Part shown: in pieces, positions 12,920 through 21,704 of the stretch | Numbering within the stretch: the first letter of the stretch is position 1 | Layout: each line of letters opens with the position of its first letter | Assembly (NCBI GenBank): GCA_050013795.1 | Contig: JBEKEO010000009.1 | Location: 1-38,863 of the forward strand | Direction: 5' to 3' | DNA: 38,863 nt | Origin: CAWHOW01 sp050013795 | GTDB taxonomy: Bacteria > Bacteroidota > Bacteroidia > Bacteroidales > CG2-30-32-10 | Position numbers and translations under genes: made by a program | Notes under the pieces: model-generated | Database searches by the model: none | Told to the model about the DNA's origin: nothing | What the model saw: the letters and a program-made list of their open reading frames with translations, nothing else

Positions 12920-14194
12920 ATGAATTCACCAGAGACAGACGGATATTTGGATATGGAGCTCCTGCGCTTTACTACAGCAGGAAGCGTAGATGACGGGAAA
13001 AGCACACTGATAGGCAGGATGCTGTACGACAGCAAATCTATTTTTGAAGACCAGTATGAGGCCATTAAAACTGCCAGCGAAAAACGCGGGGAAGATTATG
13101 TGAACCTTGCTTTACTCACCGACGGACTGCGAGCCGAACGGGAACAGGGCATCACAATAGATGTTGCTTACCGTTATTTTGCTACTCCAAGAAGGAAATT
13201 CATCATAGCAGATACTCCCGGTCATATTCAATACACAAGGAATATGGTTACAGGTGCATCTACCGCTAACCTTGCCATTATACTTGTTGATGCACGCAAA
13301 GGCGTGATAGAACAGACCAAACGTCATGCTTTCATTGCCTCTTTGCTGAAGATTCCTCATATTGTTATCTGCGTGAACAAAATGGACCTGGTGAATTACA
13401 GTCAGGAAGTGTATGAAAAGATCAAGAAAGATTTCCAGAATTTCGCTTCCAAGCTTGAGGTTCTTGACATACATTTTGTCCCTGTAAGCGCATTACTTGG
13501 AGATAATGTTGTTGACAAATCAAAGAATATGGACTGGTTTGGGGGTTCTACTTTGCTATATCTACTTGAAACCATTCATATCGGCAGCGACCAGAATCAT
13601 GTAGATTGTCGTTTTCCCGTGCAGTATGTTATCCGTCCGCAAACATTGGAATATCATGATTACCGTGGATATGCAGGACGTATTGCGGGAGGTATCTTTA
13701 AACCCGGCGATAAGGTAATGGTGCTTCCTTCGGGATTTACCAGCAGGATAAAATCAATAGATACTTTTAACGGCCCTGTTCAGGAAGCTTTTACTCCCAT
13801 GTCGGTAACAATACGGCTGGAAGATGAGATTGATATCAGCCGCGGTGATATGATAGTAAGGGAAAATAATGTCCCGACAACCGGGCAGGATTTTGATGTG
13901 ATGATGTGCTGGATGAATGAGAAGAAAATTGTTGTGAATGGGAAATATGCCATCAGGCATACTACCCGCGATGCACGTTGCATTGTTAAAAACATACTGT
14001 ATAAGGTGGATATCAATACCCTTCACAGGATAGAGGATGATAAGAATATCGGACTGAATGATATTGCAAGGGTATCATTGCGCACCACAGTTCCTTTCTT
14101 TTATGATAAGTATAAGATAAACAGAACCACCGGAAGCATTATCCTGATTGACGAAACTACCAATGAAACGGTTGGCGCGGGTATGATAGTTTGA
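12920..14194 (+). CDS. cysN: Sulfate adenylyltransferase subunit 1 (GTPase subunit)
   Basis: 424 residues, an EF-Tu-like GTPase that drives APS synthesis by CysD. G1 is GSVDDGKST (21-29), the switch region contains EREQGITIDVAYRYF, G3 is DTPGH (98-102) and G4 is NKMD (153-156). Two beta-barrel domains follow (about 230-424). There is no C-terminal APS kinase fusion, consistent with the free cysC at 10325. It is separated from cysD by a T9SS cargo gene and may have its own promoter. Confidence 0.98.
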   Translation: MNSPETDGYLDMELLRFTTAGSVDDGKSTLIGRMLYDSKSIFEDQYEAIKTASEKRGEDYVNLALLTDGLRAEREQGITIDVAYRYFATPRRKFIIADTPGHIQYTRNMVTGASTANLAIILVDARKGVIEQTKRHAFIASLLKIPHIVICVNKMDLVNYSQEVYEKIKKDFQNFASKLEVLDIHFVPVSALLGDNVVDKSKNMDWFGGSTLLYLLETIHIGSDQNHVDCRFPVQYVIRPQTLEYHDYRGYAGRIAGGIFKPGDKVMVLPSGFTSRIKSIDTFNGPVQEAFTPMSVTIRLEDEIDISRGDMIVRENNVPTTGQDFDVMMCWMNEKKIVVNGKYAIRHTTRDARCIVKNILYKVDINTLHRIEDDKNIGLNDIARVSLRTTVPFFYDKYKINRTTGSIILIDETTNETVGAGMIV

Positions 14195-14227
14195 TAATAT
14201 ATCGGTTTCGCTCAGAGCGTAATAAAA

Positions 14228-16894
14228 TTAATTTCCTTTTCCGGCGGTATCATCTTCCCATTCGATGATGTATTTGCCCTCTTCCTGTTTTCTTAGTTTC
14301 TCTTTTTCCCTGTCTTTCTTGTCGTTCTTTTTCGGGAGTTTCAATTCGTTCTTTTTATCCCTTTCCTTGCTGTTGATAACGGAGGTGTCTTTTTTAAACC
14401 ATCCGAATTCATCATTCAGAATGTTCTTAAGGTTCTTCTTTTCCTTCAGAAAATCAACAGCGAGCTTGGCTTTCACTCCTTTCGCGTCATAAGTATAAAC
14501 AGGATTATCCACCGTACCTGTTACATTGACATACAAATTGGTGCGGCCCAGTCCGTCATCTTCCACAACTCCAAATTCTTCATTTTCTTTCTTGGCTTTT
14601 TTTGCCTTCTGGCTCAATATCTGAGAAAGCAGTAAGCGAATATGATAATCTATTACATTGTCAAATGTGTGTTCGCCTGATGCAATAATATTAAGTGCGC
14701 TCGATTTGATCTCCATGGCGGGGATATGCACCACCCTGTCCTTCACTTCTATATGATTATGAAGAGTGGCAAATTTCACATCATCCAGGTCGCTCACCTT
14801 TAAAAAGCGGGAAAGACCTTTCATAGGAGCATAATTAAGCAACTCTCCGTCTTCGATTTTAATATCGGCGCTTGCATACATTTTGGGAATATTGGGTTTA
14901 AGATTGCTGCTCCATACACCGGCAAATTGCACATCGGAAGTAATGCTGCCTTTTAGGTTTTCATCTTTCATACTGTTCTGCCCGAAATTGTCGAACTCAT
15001 AGAACAGCTTGTTCACATTGACCTTATTAATTTTCCCGTCACAACTCAGCAAAAGTTTTCCTTTTTGCGAAGCATCTACCATTATAAGTCCGCTTACGCT
15101 TCCATCCATTGAATAAAACGATATCGGGCTTGCCAGCAATTGCATATTCTTCAGCCTGACCAAACCCTTAATATTAGTGGCAATGAATTTATGAAATTCA
15201 AACTTGCTGATATTCATATTCATTTTCAGGTCTATCTTATCCGAAAAGCTTAGTTTGTATGTAGTGTCGCCCTCGGTAGTATTGGTTTCAAGTAATTCTG
15301 CAAGATCAGTGTTAACCGAGGTCAGATCGGCATCGATAAATAATTTCTGGCCTTTAAGAAAAAGGTAGGGTAAAAGATTACGGAAGTAACCTTTAATAAG
15401 AAAATCGCTGTTAAGCACTATACCCGAAAGCTTATTCACAATGAGGTCGTTATTGCTGAACTGGAATTCCCCGTTAATGTTGGTATACTTTTTATGATCG
15501 TTAATAAAGCTAATGTCGGCTCTTCCGATCCGTAATGTTCCGGAAGTGGTACTGCTGATAAAATCATTTGCAGTAAAACTGCCCGAAGAATTCACCTTTC
15601 CATGGAAAGAAACTTTCATTTCCATATTACCCGAAACAGATGAAATGGTATCGAATTTAAGGAATTCCTGAAGGTCTTTCAGGTCCATCCTCGAATTAAG
15701 AACAAGAGTAAGTTCTGGCTGGGTGAAATTGTTTAATGTAAAATTACCCTCAAAAACACCTGAGCGTAATCTGGAGTGGAAATTGCTGATATTAAGCACT
15801 GATGAGCTGGCGGATTTAGCAGTTCCATTTGTAAACATTCCGGTAAAACTAACATCTTCAAGAGCAATATCGGATGATTTTTTAATGATTTGACCCTTAT
15901 TGATGCCAAAGTTTATGTTTACAACAGGAAAATCGTTACCCATTAATGAGCCTTTAATATCTGCAGTAAAATAAAACTCGCCCTTGCCTGTATAATTGCT
16001 GAAATACTTTTTGTAGACAGCAGGCACTTCATCAAGAAACGACTGCAGTTTAAGGTCAGCTCCTTTTACTTTTAAATCTAAAAAATGCTTTTTGTCGTTG
16101 TAAACAACACTCCCCTTTACATCAAATTTCAGGTTGCCAAAGTTAACACCACCTTCACTAAAGGTATAAGTATCCGTATTCTGATCTACATTAAGAACAA
16201 CGTCAATTGTTGAGTTTCTGGAAGGGAAATAGGTAACTCCTGTTACATTGATGTAGTTTACAAAAAGATCGCCATTGACATACATGGTGTAATGGTCGCT
16301 GCTAAATTTGCCTTTTAGTACCATATTTTTGGCAATACCCGAGTAATCCTGATTGGAATAAAAATTCTTATACCTGATAACTACATTATCAAAAGCCAGT
16401 TTCTGAAGGTCAAAAGAAAAGGATTTATTTGGAACAGTATCAGTTTTCCAGAAATGATAATTATCGTTTCCGTCACTATAAACCATCAGGTTAACAAACC
16501 CATTTCTTACTTCTATCTTCCTGATCCTGTAGTTTTTATTATAGAGGTCCCAAATATTGAATTGCAGATAAACGTTTTCAGCTTTTAACAGTTCGCCTTT
16601 GTTGGTTGCTTTAATAGCATCCTTTGCGGTTACATCTGTAAACGTTAAAGATACATAGGGAAACTTCTGGAAAAGAGACAATTCAACTTCTTTTACTTTA
16701 ATCTCAGTAGCCAGTTGTTTGTTGATCTGGGCAACAATATATTTCTTGATGGAATCCTGGTTGAAGTATATTATGATAATAGCAGAACTTATCAATAACA
16801 GAAAAAATATGAGTATTGATAACAGTATCCTTTTGATATACTTCCAAACTTTCAATCTTCGTTTTTTTGGTTTTATATCATTGCCATTATCCAT
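14228..16894 (-). CDS. AsmA-family envelope protein
   Basis: 888 residues. A basic cytoplasmic N-terminus is followed by one transmembrane helix (about 19-42), then a long beta-rich periplasmic region typical of AsmA-like proteins: KYIVAQINKQLATEIKVKEVELSLFQKFPYVSLTFTDV near the start and repeated Gly/Asn/Asp-rich strands. A C-terminal AsmA_2-like segment (about 690-800) includes VKDRVVHIPAMEIKSSALNIIASGEH. The last 50 residues are highly charged. AsmA-like proteins are thought to bridge inner and outer membranes and move phospholipids. It is 27 bp after the RluB gene and convergent with cysN. Confidence 0.88.
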   Translation of the reverse strand: MDNGNDIKPKKRRLKVWKYIKRILLSILIFFLLLISSAIIIIYFNQDSIKKYIVAQINKQLATEIKVKEVELSLFQKFPYVSLTFTDVTAKDAIKATNKGELLKAENVYLQFNIWDLYNKNYRIRKIEVRNGFVNLMVYSDGNDNYHFWKTDTVPNKSFSFDLQKLAFDNVVIRYKNFYSNQDYSGIAKNMVLKGKFSSDHYTMYVNGDLFVNYINVTGVTYFPSRNSTIDVVLNVDQNTDTYTFSEGGVNFGNLKFDVKGSVVYNDKKHFLDLKVKGADLKLQSFLDEVPAVYKKYFSNYTGKGEFYFTADIKGSLMGNDFPVVNINFGINKGQIIKKSSDIALEDVSFTGMFTNGTAKSASSSVLNISNFHSRLRSGVFEGNFTLNNFTQPELTLVLNSRMDLKDLQEFLKFDTISSVSGNMEMKVSFHGKVNSSGSFTANDFISSTTSGTLRIGRADISFINDHKKYTNINGEFQFSNNDLIVNKLSGIVLNSDFLIKGYFRNLLPYLFLKGQKLFIDADLTSVNTDLAELLETNTTEGDTTYKLSFSDKIDLKMNMNISKFEFHKFIATNIKGLVRLKNMQLLASPISFYSMDGSVSGLIMVDASQKGKLLLSCDGKINKVNVNKLFYEFDNFGQNSMKDENLKGSITSDVQFAGVWSSNLKPNIPKMYASADIKIEDGELLNYAPMKGLSRFLKVSDLDDVKFATLHNHIEVKDRVVHIPAMEIKSSALNIIASGEHTFDNVIDYHIRLLLSQILSQKAKKAKKENEEFGVVEDDGLGRTNLYVNVTGTVDNPVYTYDAKGVKAKLAVDFLKEKKNLKNILNDEFGWFKKDTSVINSKERDKKNELKLPKKNDKKDREKEKLRKQEEGKYIIEWEDDTAGKGN

Positions 16895-16921
16895 AACGCT
16901 GAAATCGGGGAAATGTTATTC

Positions 16922-17749
16922 TTAGCTTATCATTTTCAACATACTAATTTCCATTTGGGTAAGGAAACGCCATCTACCGCGCGGGAGGTCCTTTTTAGTA
17001 AGTCCTGCATAAATAACCCTGTCCAGCTTAACTACATTATACCCTAGTGTTTCAAATATCCTTCTGACAATGCGGTTTTTACCGGTATGTATTTCCAGTC
17101 CTATGCTTTTCTTATCATTTCCATCGAAAGCAATTTCATCCACAGTGGCAATTCCATCTTCAAGTTCCACACCTTCTTTTATTTTATCCATATCCACCTT
17201 GACAAGATTTTTATCAAGCTCAACGTGATATATCTTTTTTACACCATAGCGAGGGTGCATGAGCTTTTTAGCCATCTCCCCATCGTTGGTGAATAAAAGC
17301 AAACCAGTTGTAGCCCTGTCGAGGCGACCAATCGGATAAACTCTTTCCTTGCAGGCATTTCTAATTAAAGCCATAACCGTCTTGCGGCCTTCGGGATCAT
17401 CGGTTGTGGTTATATAATCTTTAGGCTTATTCAGTAAAAGGTAAACGGGTTTCTCTTTTCTTAATGTTTCGCCACCAAACTGTATATGATCATCGGGAGA
17501 TATTTTGGTGCCTAATTGGGTCACTATTTTACCATTAACAGAAACAGCCCCGCTGGCAATAAGTTCATCGGCTTCGCGGCGTGAACAAATACCCGAATTT
17601 GCAATATATTTGTTAAGCCGAATTAACCCATTATCCTCCGATGATGAATCTTTCTTACGGAATTTTCTTTGTTGGCCCGGCTTTTTCTCATATCGTTTTT
17701 TGAACTGGGGTTTGTCCTGTTTTTCTCTTTCTTTCCTTGGATATTTCAT
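16922..17749 (-). CDS. RluB-type 23S rRNA pseudouridine synthase
   Basis: 275 residues. A Lys/Arg-rich disordered N-terminus (1-40) precedes an S4 RNA-binding domain (about 42-90, IRLNKYIANSGICSRREAD). The RsuA/RluB catalytic domain follows: VYLLLNKPKDY, then GRLDRATTGLLLFTNDG with catalytic Asp144. The family converts a uridine in 23S rRNA helix 89 (RluB, RluF) or in 16S rRNA (RsuA) to pseudouridine. The insertion-free, tailed layout best fits RluB, but RluB, RluF and RsuA cannot be fully separated by eye. It lies 26 bp after the asparaginase-like gene. Confidence 0.93.
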   Translation of the reverse strand: MKYPRKEREKQDKPQFKKRYEKKPGQQRKFRKKDSSSEDNGLIRLNKYIANSGICSRREADELIASGAVSVNGKIVTQLGTKISPDDHIQFGGETLRKEKPVYLLLNKPKDYITTTDDPEGRKTVMALIRNACKERVYPIGRLDRATTGLLLFTNDGEMAKKLMHPRYGVKKIYHVELDKNLVKVDMDKIKEGVELEDGIATVDEIAFDGNDKKSIGLEIHTGKNRIVRRIFETLGYNVVKLDRVIYAGLTKKDLPRGRWRFLTQMEISMLKMIS

Positions 17750-17775
17750 ATTGTATTTTATATGCGGGCTGTGAA

Positions 17776-18264
17776 TTATTTATTAATAAACTGACCTGTT
17801 GCCAGGTTTCTTTTTACTTTATTATAAGGGTAAACTATTCCATTCATGGCAATATACACACCGGCCGGAATTGAGCCAATAGCACCTATTGCAACACCCA
17901 GATTAAAATCGGCATCTGAATCTTTTATTCTTTCCGGTTTTAAAGCGCCTGTCAGGATAATAGTTTTGTCTTTAATGACAGACAAGCGTATTGCAGTTTT
18001 TATCATAGTATCCGTGCCATGCGTAATGATGATCTTATCGAATTTTGTTTTGTTGCAAAATGCAACAAGCTTTTCCCTGTCATCATCAGTTATATCTAAA
18101 CTATCTTTCCTGATCAATGATTTTACTTCAAACTTAAAGGCAGGATTGATTCTTTCTATTATCCTGTTTACAGAGGGTTCGGTTATTTCAAAATTATAGC
18201 CCTTAACTGTGCGGGGATAATCCTTATCTATAGTGCCGCCAGCCTGTATAAAAAGAATCTGCAT
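17776..18264 (-). CDS. One-domain asparaginase-like protein
   Basis: 162 residues, matching only the N-terminal domain of L-asparaginases (usual length about 330). The two active-site threonine motifs are present: QAGGTIDK (Thr11) and ITHGTDTM, and a Lys follows in TGALKPERIKDSDADFNLGVAIGA. The C-terminal domain that completes the dimeric active site is absent, and the frame closes cleanly, with the next gene 26 bp on, so this is not an obvious pseudogene. Catalysis on asparagine is uncertain; it may act on another amide or bind a ligand. It follows lutB by 25 bp and may be in one operon with it and rluB. Confidence 0.85.
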   Translation of the reverse strand: MQILFIQAGGTIDKDYPRTVKGYNFEITEPSVNRIIERINPAFKFEVKSLIRKDSLDITDDDREKLVAFCNKTKFDKIIITHGTDTMIKTAIRLSVIKDKTIILTGALKPERIKDSDADFNLGVAIGAIGSIPAGVYIAMNGIVYPYNKVKRNLATGQFINK

Positions 18265-18289
18265 AAGGTTGTCTAAAAAGTTAATTGGG

Positions 18290-19675
18290 TTATTTGGCTT
18301 TTCCCCTTTGTTCTTTCCAAAGGCTGTTAAATGTTTTGGAATGTATGGTGGGTATATCCCTTCTTGGCCCCCATGTTTTTGAAAAGAATTTTTTCAGCAT
18401 GAAATTCTTCATTTTAGGGCTTGCTTTTTCCAGTAACCAGCGGCTCATCATGGCGCGTTTCCAAACGTACATTACCGTTTTGTCCATCCTGTTCGACAAA
18501 CCCGCTTTCACCGAATCCCTTCTGTTGAAAAGCAATAATTCATGCAGGTTAATCCTTACCGGGCACACTTCGGTACACTTGCCGCAAAGCGACGAAGCAA
18601 AACTTAGATGCTTAAAATCTTTCAATCCCCTCATATATGGCGTAAGTACCGAGCCTATAGGTCCGCTATATGTAGTTCCATAAGCATGACCTCCAATATT
18701 CTTATAAATTGGGCAACCATTAAGGCAGGCGCCGCATTTAATACACGATAACGCCCTGCGCTGTTCTTCCTGCGCAAGCACTTCTGTCCGTCCATTATCC
18801 AAAAGGATAACATACATTTCGTCCGGTCCATCGGTTTCGCCTTCCTGTTTAGGTCCGGTTAATATGGTATTGTAAACAGTAATATTCTGACCGGTACCCA
18901 TAGTTGCCAGCAAAGGCCAATACAGGTCGAAGTCTTTCATTGAAGGAATGATCTTTTCTATCCCAACTATGGTTATCTGAATTTTCGGGAAAGAAACACT
19001 CATCAGTCCGTTTCCTTCGTTTTCGGTAACGGCAACAGCACCCGTATCCGCAACTATAAAATTAGCCCCGGTAATACCAACATCAGCCGAGGTGAATTTA
19101 TCTCTGAGAAGTTTTCTTACAAAAGCGGTGATCTGTTCAGGAGTGGAGTTCTTATCCATGTCGAATTTCTCATGGAATAATTCCGCAACATCTTCTTTTG
19201 ATTTGTGCATAACAGGGGTAATGATATGATATGGCTTTTCCCCTGCCAATTGAACTATATATTCCCCAAGATCTGTTTCAAGTGATTCTATTTTATGCTC
19301 TTCAAGATGATGATTCAATTCAATCTCTTCAGTGATCATTGATTTTGATTTCACCACATGGCGGGCATCGTATTTTACCATTATGTTCAGGACCTCTTTT
19401 ACTGCCTCATCCTGATCCAATGCCCAGATTACTTTTCCTCCCCTGGTAATAAAGTTAGCTTCAAATTCAACTAAATATTTATCAAGGTCGTTTATTACAC
19501 GATGTTTTATATGCGCAGCCCTTTCCCTTGCAAGCACCAGGTTTTGATATTGCAACTTTCCTTTAATAACAGCGGTGTCATACCGTGAAATATTAAAGTT
19601 CAACGTTTTCCTGTGCTTTTTATCAAAGGCTTTTGTCTCGCTGTCTCTGAGAAAATCGTGGTAATAATCTGGCAT
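18290..19675 (-). CDS. lutB: LutB-like iron-sulfur lactate utilisation protein
   Basis: 461 residues from ATG 19675. LutB belongs to the LutABC complex that oxidises L-lactate to pyruvate. An N-terminal LUD domain (about 60-290, including ITGANFIVADTGAVAVTENEGN) is followed by a ferredoxin-like region with CIKCGACLNGC (Cys311, 314, 317, 321) and CGKCTEVCP (Cys364, 367, 371) for two 4Fe-4S clusters. The C-terminal part is a helical tail. A longer start at TTG 19708 overlaps a TAAATTTG promoter element (19696-19703) and is rejected. lutA and lutC are not adjacent and not in the window, so the other subunits must lie elsewhere or be replaced. It is 51 bp downstream of rpiB. Confidence 0.92.
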   Translation of the reverse strand: MPDYYHDFLRDSETKAFDKKHRKTLNFNISRYDTAVIKGKLQYQNLVLARERAAHIKHRVINDLDKYLVEFEANFITRGGKVIWALDQDEAVKEVLNIMVKYDARHVVKSKSMITEEIELNHHLEEHKIESLETDLGEYIVQLAGEKPYHIITPVMHKSKEDVAELFHEKFDMDKNSTPEQITAFVRKLLRDKFTSADVGITGANFIVADTGAVAVTENEGNGLMSVSFPKIQITIVGIEKIIPSMKDFDLYWPLLATMGTGQNITVYNTILTGPKQEGETDGPDEMYVILLDNGRTEVLAQEEQRRALSCIKCGACLNGCPIYKNIGGHAYGTTYSGPIGSVLTPYMRGLKDFKHLSFASSLCGKCTEVCPVRINLHELLLFNRRDSVKAGLSNRMDKTVMYVWKRAMMSRWLLEKASPKMKNFMLKKFFSKTWGPRRDIPTIHSKTFNSLWKEQRGKAK

Positions 19676-19695
19676 TATAATTTTGTTTTGAAGGA

Positions 19696-19703
19696 CAAAT
19701 TTA
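19696..19703 (-). promoter_or_regulatory. -7 element before lutB
   Basis: TAAATTTG on the minus strand, 20 nt before ATG 19675. No -33 TTG was found at 17-23 nt, so this is only a half-match. It argues for the shorter LutB start. Confidence 0.4.
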
Positions 19704-19726
19704 CGCAAATACTTTTATACCTTATA

Positions 19727-20161
19727 TTATATACATATTTTTTTGACCCTGGTTTCGTGGCGTCCTCCTTCAAAATCTGTATTTAAAAATACATCAACTA
19801 TACTTTCAGCCAATTCAACAGTGATAAATCTTGCCGGAATACAAACTATGTTAGCATCATTATGCTTTCTCGACAATTCAGCGATCTCGGTATTCCAGCA
19901 TAAAGCTGCCCTTATCAATTTATGTTTATTGGCTGTAATACAAACACCAACACCACTGCCACATACAAGAACTCCTTTCATGTTCATGTCCTTCTCAACA
20001 GCTGCAGCCACAGGGTGTGCGTAATCGGGATAATCAACACTCTGTTCGGAATGAGTTCCGAAATCTTCAACCTCATAACCTTTTTTTGTCAGGAATTCTT
20101 TAATTTTTTCTTTGGTGCAAAAGCCTGCATGATCGCTGCCTATGGCTATTTTAGTATTCAT
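19727..20161 (-). CDS. rpiB: Ribose-5-phosphate isomerase B (housekeeping)
   Basis: 144 residues. It interconverts ribose-5-phosphate and ribulose-5-phosphate in the pentose phosphate pathway. Motifs are GSDHAGF (8-14), DYPDYAHPVA, the catalytic VCGSGVG with Cys67, KLIRAALCWNTE, RKHNDANIVCI and the phosphate-binding EGGRHETRV. All expected active-site residues are present, unlike the BMC-associated paralogue at 2828-3319. A TAATTTTG -7 element lies at 20194-20201, about 33 nt before the ATG. Confidence 0.96.
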   Translation of the reverse strand: MNTKIAIGSDHAGFCTKEKIKEFLTKKGYEVEDFGTHSEQSVDYPDYAHPVAAAVEKDMNMKGVLVCGSGVGVCITANKHKLIRAALCWNTEIAELSRKHNDANIVCIPARFITVELAESIVDVFLNTDFEGGRHETRVKKICI

Positions 20162-20759
20162 TTTTATCTTTTTGTTAATAAGTTTAAAACAAACAAAATT
20201 ATCCGGATTAATAAAACAAATCTATAGTGCTTGTAAATTGAATGGTTAAGAAAAATATACTTATTTGAACTATTTTTAATTAATTCGTAAATTCTCTTAT
20301 TATCAAATACCTGTCAATTTTTAACAGTTTTTTGTTAATAACTGCGTAACTTTGTTACAAAATTAGATATAAAATTTGCTTGTAAATTGAAATAAAGTTT
20401 TTCTTAATCTTTTTGAGTAATAATAAAAGTTAATATCAAAATATCTTTGACAAAAAACTAACTGATGTTTGACAAAAATTCACATCATATTTTTAATTTT
20501 TTATGAATAAAGTATGTTATGAACAAACTGTTAATATAGTGTTAAATTATTTATAATTAATAGAATATATAATAAAACATGTTAGTAATACGTTAATTAC
20601 TTTTAATTTTGTAAAAAAACGATTTATTAGTATTTTTTTTTTAACAGAGCTGACAGTAATAATATTAATAATAAAATATTTTTAAAAGAATATATATATA
20701 ATATGATGAAAAAATATAAAGTGTTTTCAGTGAGAAAATAAAACTATATTTTTACCGAT
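20162..20759. other. AT-rich intergenic region between rpiB and nadA
   Basis: About 600 bp without a gene, very AT-rich and full of short A and T runs. It holds the likely rpiB promoter (TAATTTTG at 20194-20201, minus) and, just before nadA, TATATTTT (20745-20752), one mismatch from TAnnTTTG. No RNA gene, riboswitch or strong hairpin is recognisable. Confidence 0.5.
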
Positions 20760-21677
20760 ATGAATTTAGTTGAAGAAATAAATAAAATTAAAAAAGATAA
20801 AAACGCTGTTATATTGGCTCACTATTACCAGGTGCCCGAAATTCAGGATATAGCAGATTTTATTGGTGATAGTCTGGCATTATCGCAGGCGGCGCAAAAT
20901 ACAAAATTTGATTTGATTGTTTTTGCCGGTGTTCATTTTATGGCTGAAACTGCAAAAATACTTAATCCTAATAAGAAAGTTGTAGTGCCCGATTTAACTG
21001 CAGGATGCTCGCTAGCTGATTCATGTAAACCAGAAGATTTTAAAAAGTTCATTAGTCAGTATCCCTATCATAAAGTTGTAAGTTATATAAATTGTTCAGC
21101 GGAAATAAAAACAATGTCGGATGTAATATGTACTTCAAGTAATGCTGTAAAAATTGTTGAAAGTTTTCCTAAAAATGAAAAGATAATTTTTGCTCCTGAT
21201 AAAAATCTAGGTGCTTATGTTAATAGTATTACTGGAAGAAACATGGTACTTTGGAATGGAGCATGCGAAGTACATGATATACTAACATTGGAAAGAGTAA
21301 TAAAACTTAAGACCGAGCATCCGAAAGCTAAATTAATTGCACATCCTGAATGCAAAGCAACAATACTTGAAATAGCCGATTATATAGGTTCTACAACTGC
21401 ACTATTAAATTATTCTAAGAATGATAATTGTAAAACATATATTGTAGCTACTGAAACCGGTATAATTCATCAAATGAAAAAAAAATCACCCGATAAAGAA
21501 TTTATTGTTGTTTCAAACGATGAAACATGTGCTTGTAATGACTGTCCACACATGAAAAAGAATACGCTTGAAAAATTATATATGTGTTTAAAAAATGAAA
21601 AGCCTGAAATAATTTTATCAAATGATATTATTGAAAAAGCTAAAAAGCCTATCATAAGAATGCTTAAATTATCATGA
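20760..21677 (+). CDS. nadA: Quinolinate synthase A
   Basis: 305 residues, the short form of NadA. It condenses iminoaspartate with dihydroxyacetone phosphate to quinolinate for NAD synthesis, using a 4Fe-4S cluster. Three conserved cysteine regions are present: AGCSLADSC (Cys83), WNGACEVHD (Cys169) and CACNDCP (Cys257-262). AHYYQVPEIQDIADFIGDSL, VFAGVHFMAETAKIL and IAHPECK are further signatures. No nadB or nadC is adjacent. Codon use is clearly AT-rich, like the next two genes. The MORN gene follows after 27 bp. Confidence 0.97.
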   Translation: MNLVEEINKIKKDKNAVILAHYYQVPEIQDIADFIGDSLALSQAAQNTKFDLIVFAGVHFMAETAKILNPNKKVVVPDLTAGCSLADSCKPEDFKKFISQYPYHKVVSYINCSAEIKTMSDVICTSSNAVKIVESFPKNEKIIFAPDKNLGAYVNSITGRNMVLWNGACEVHDILTLERVIKLKTEHPKAKLIAHPECKATILEIADYIGSTTALLNYSKNDNCKTYIVATETGIIHQMKKKSPDKEFIVVSNDETCACNDCPHMKKNTLEKLYMCLKNEKPEIILSNDIIEKAKKPIIRMLKLS

Positions 21678-21704
21678 ATTTCATTACAGCGCTTTGTTTT
21701 TAAA

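Noticed and set aside
14195..14227. Bidirectional terminator between cysN and the AsmA-like gene
   Set aside because: Only a four-base-pair CGCT/AGCG palindrome without a T-run is present.
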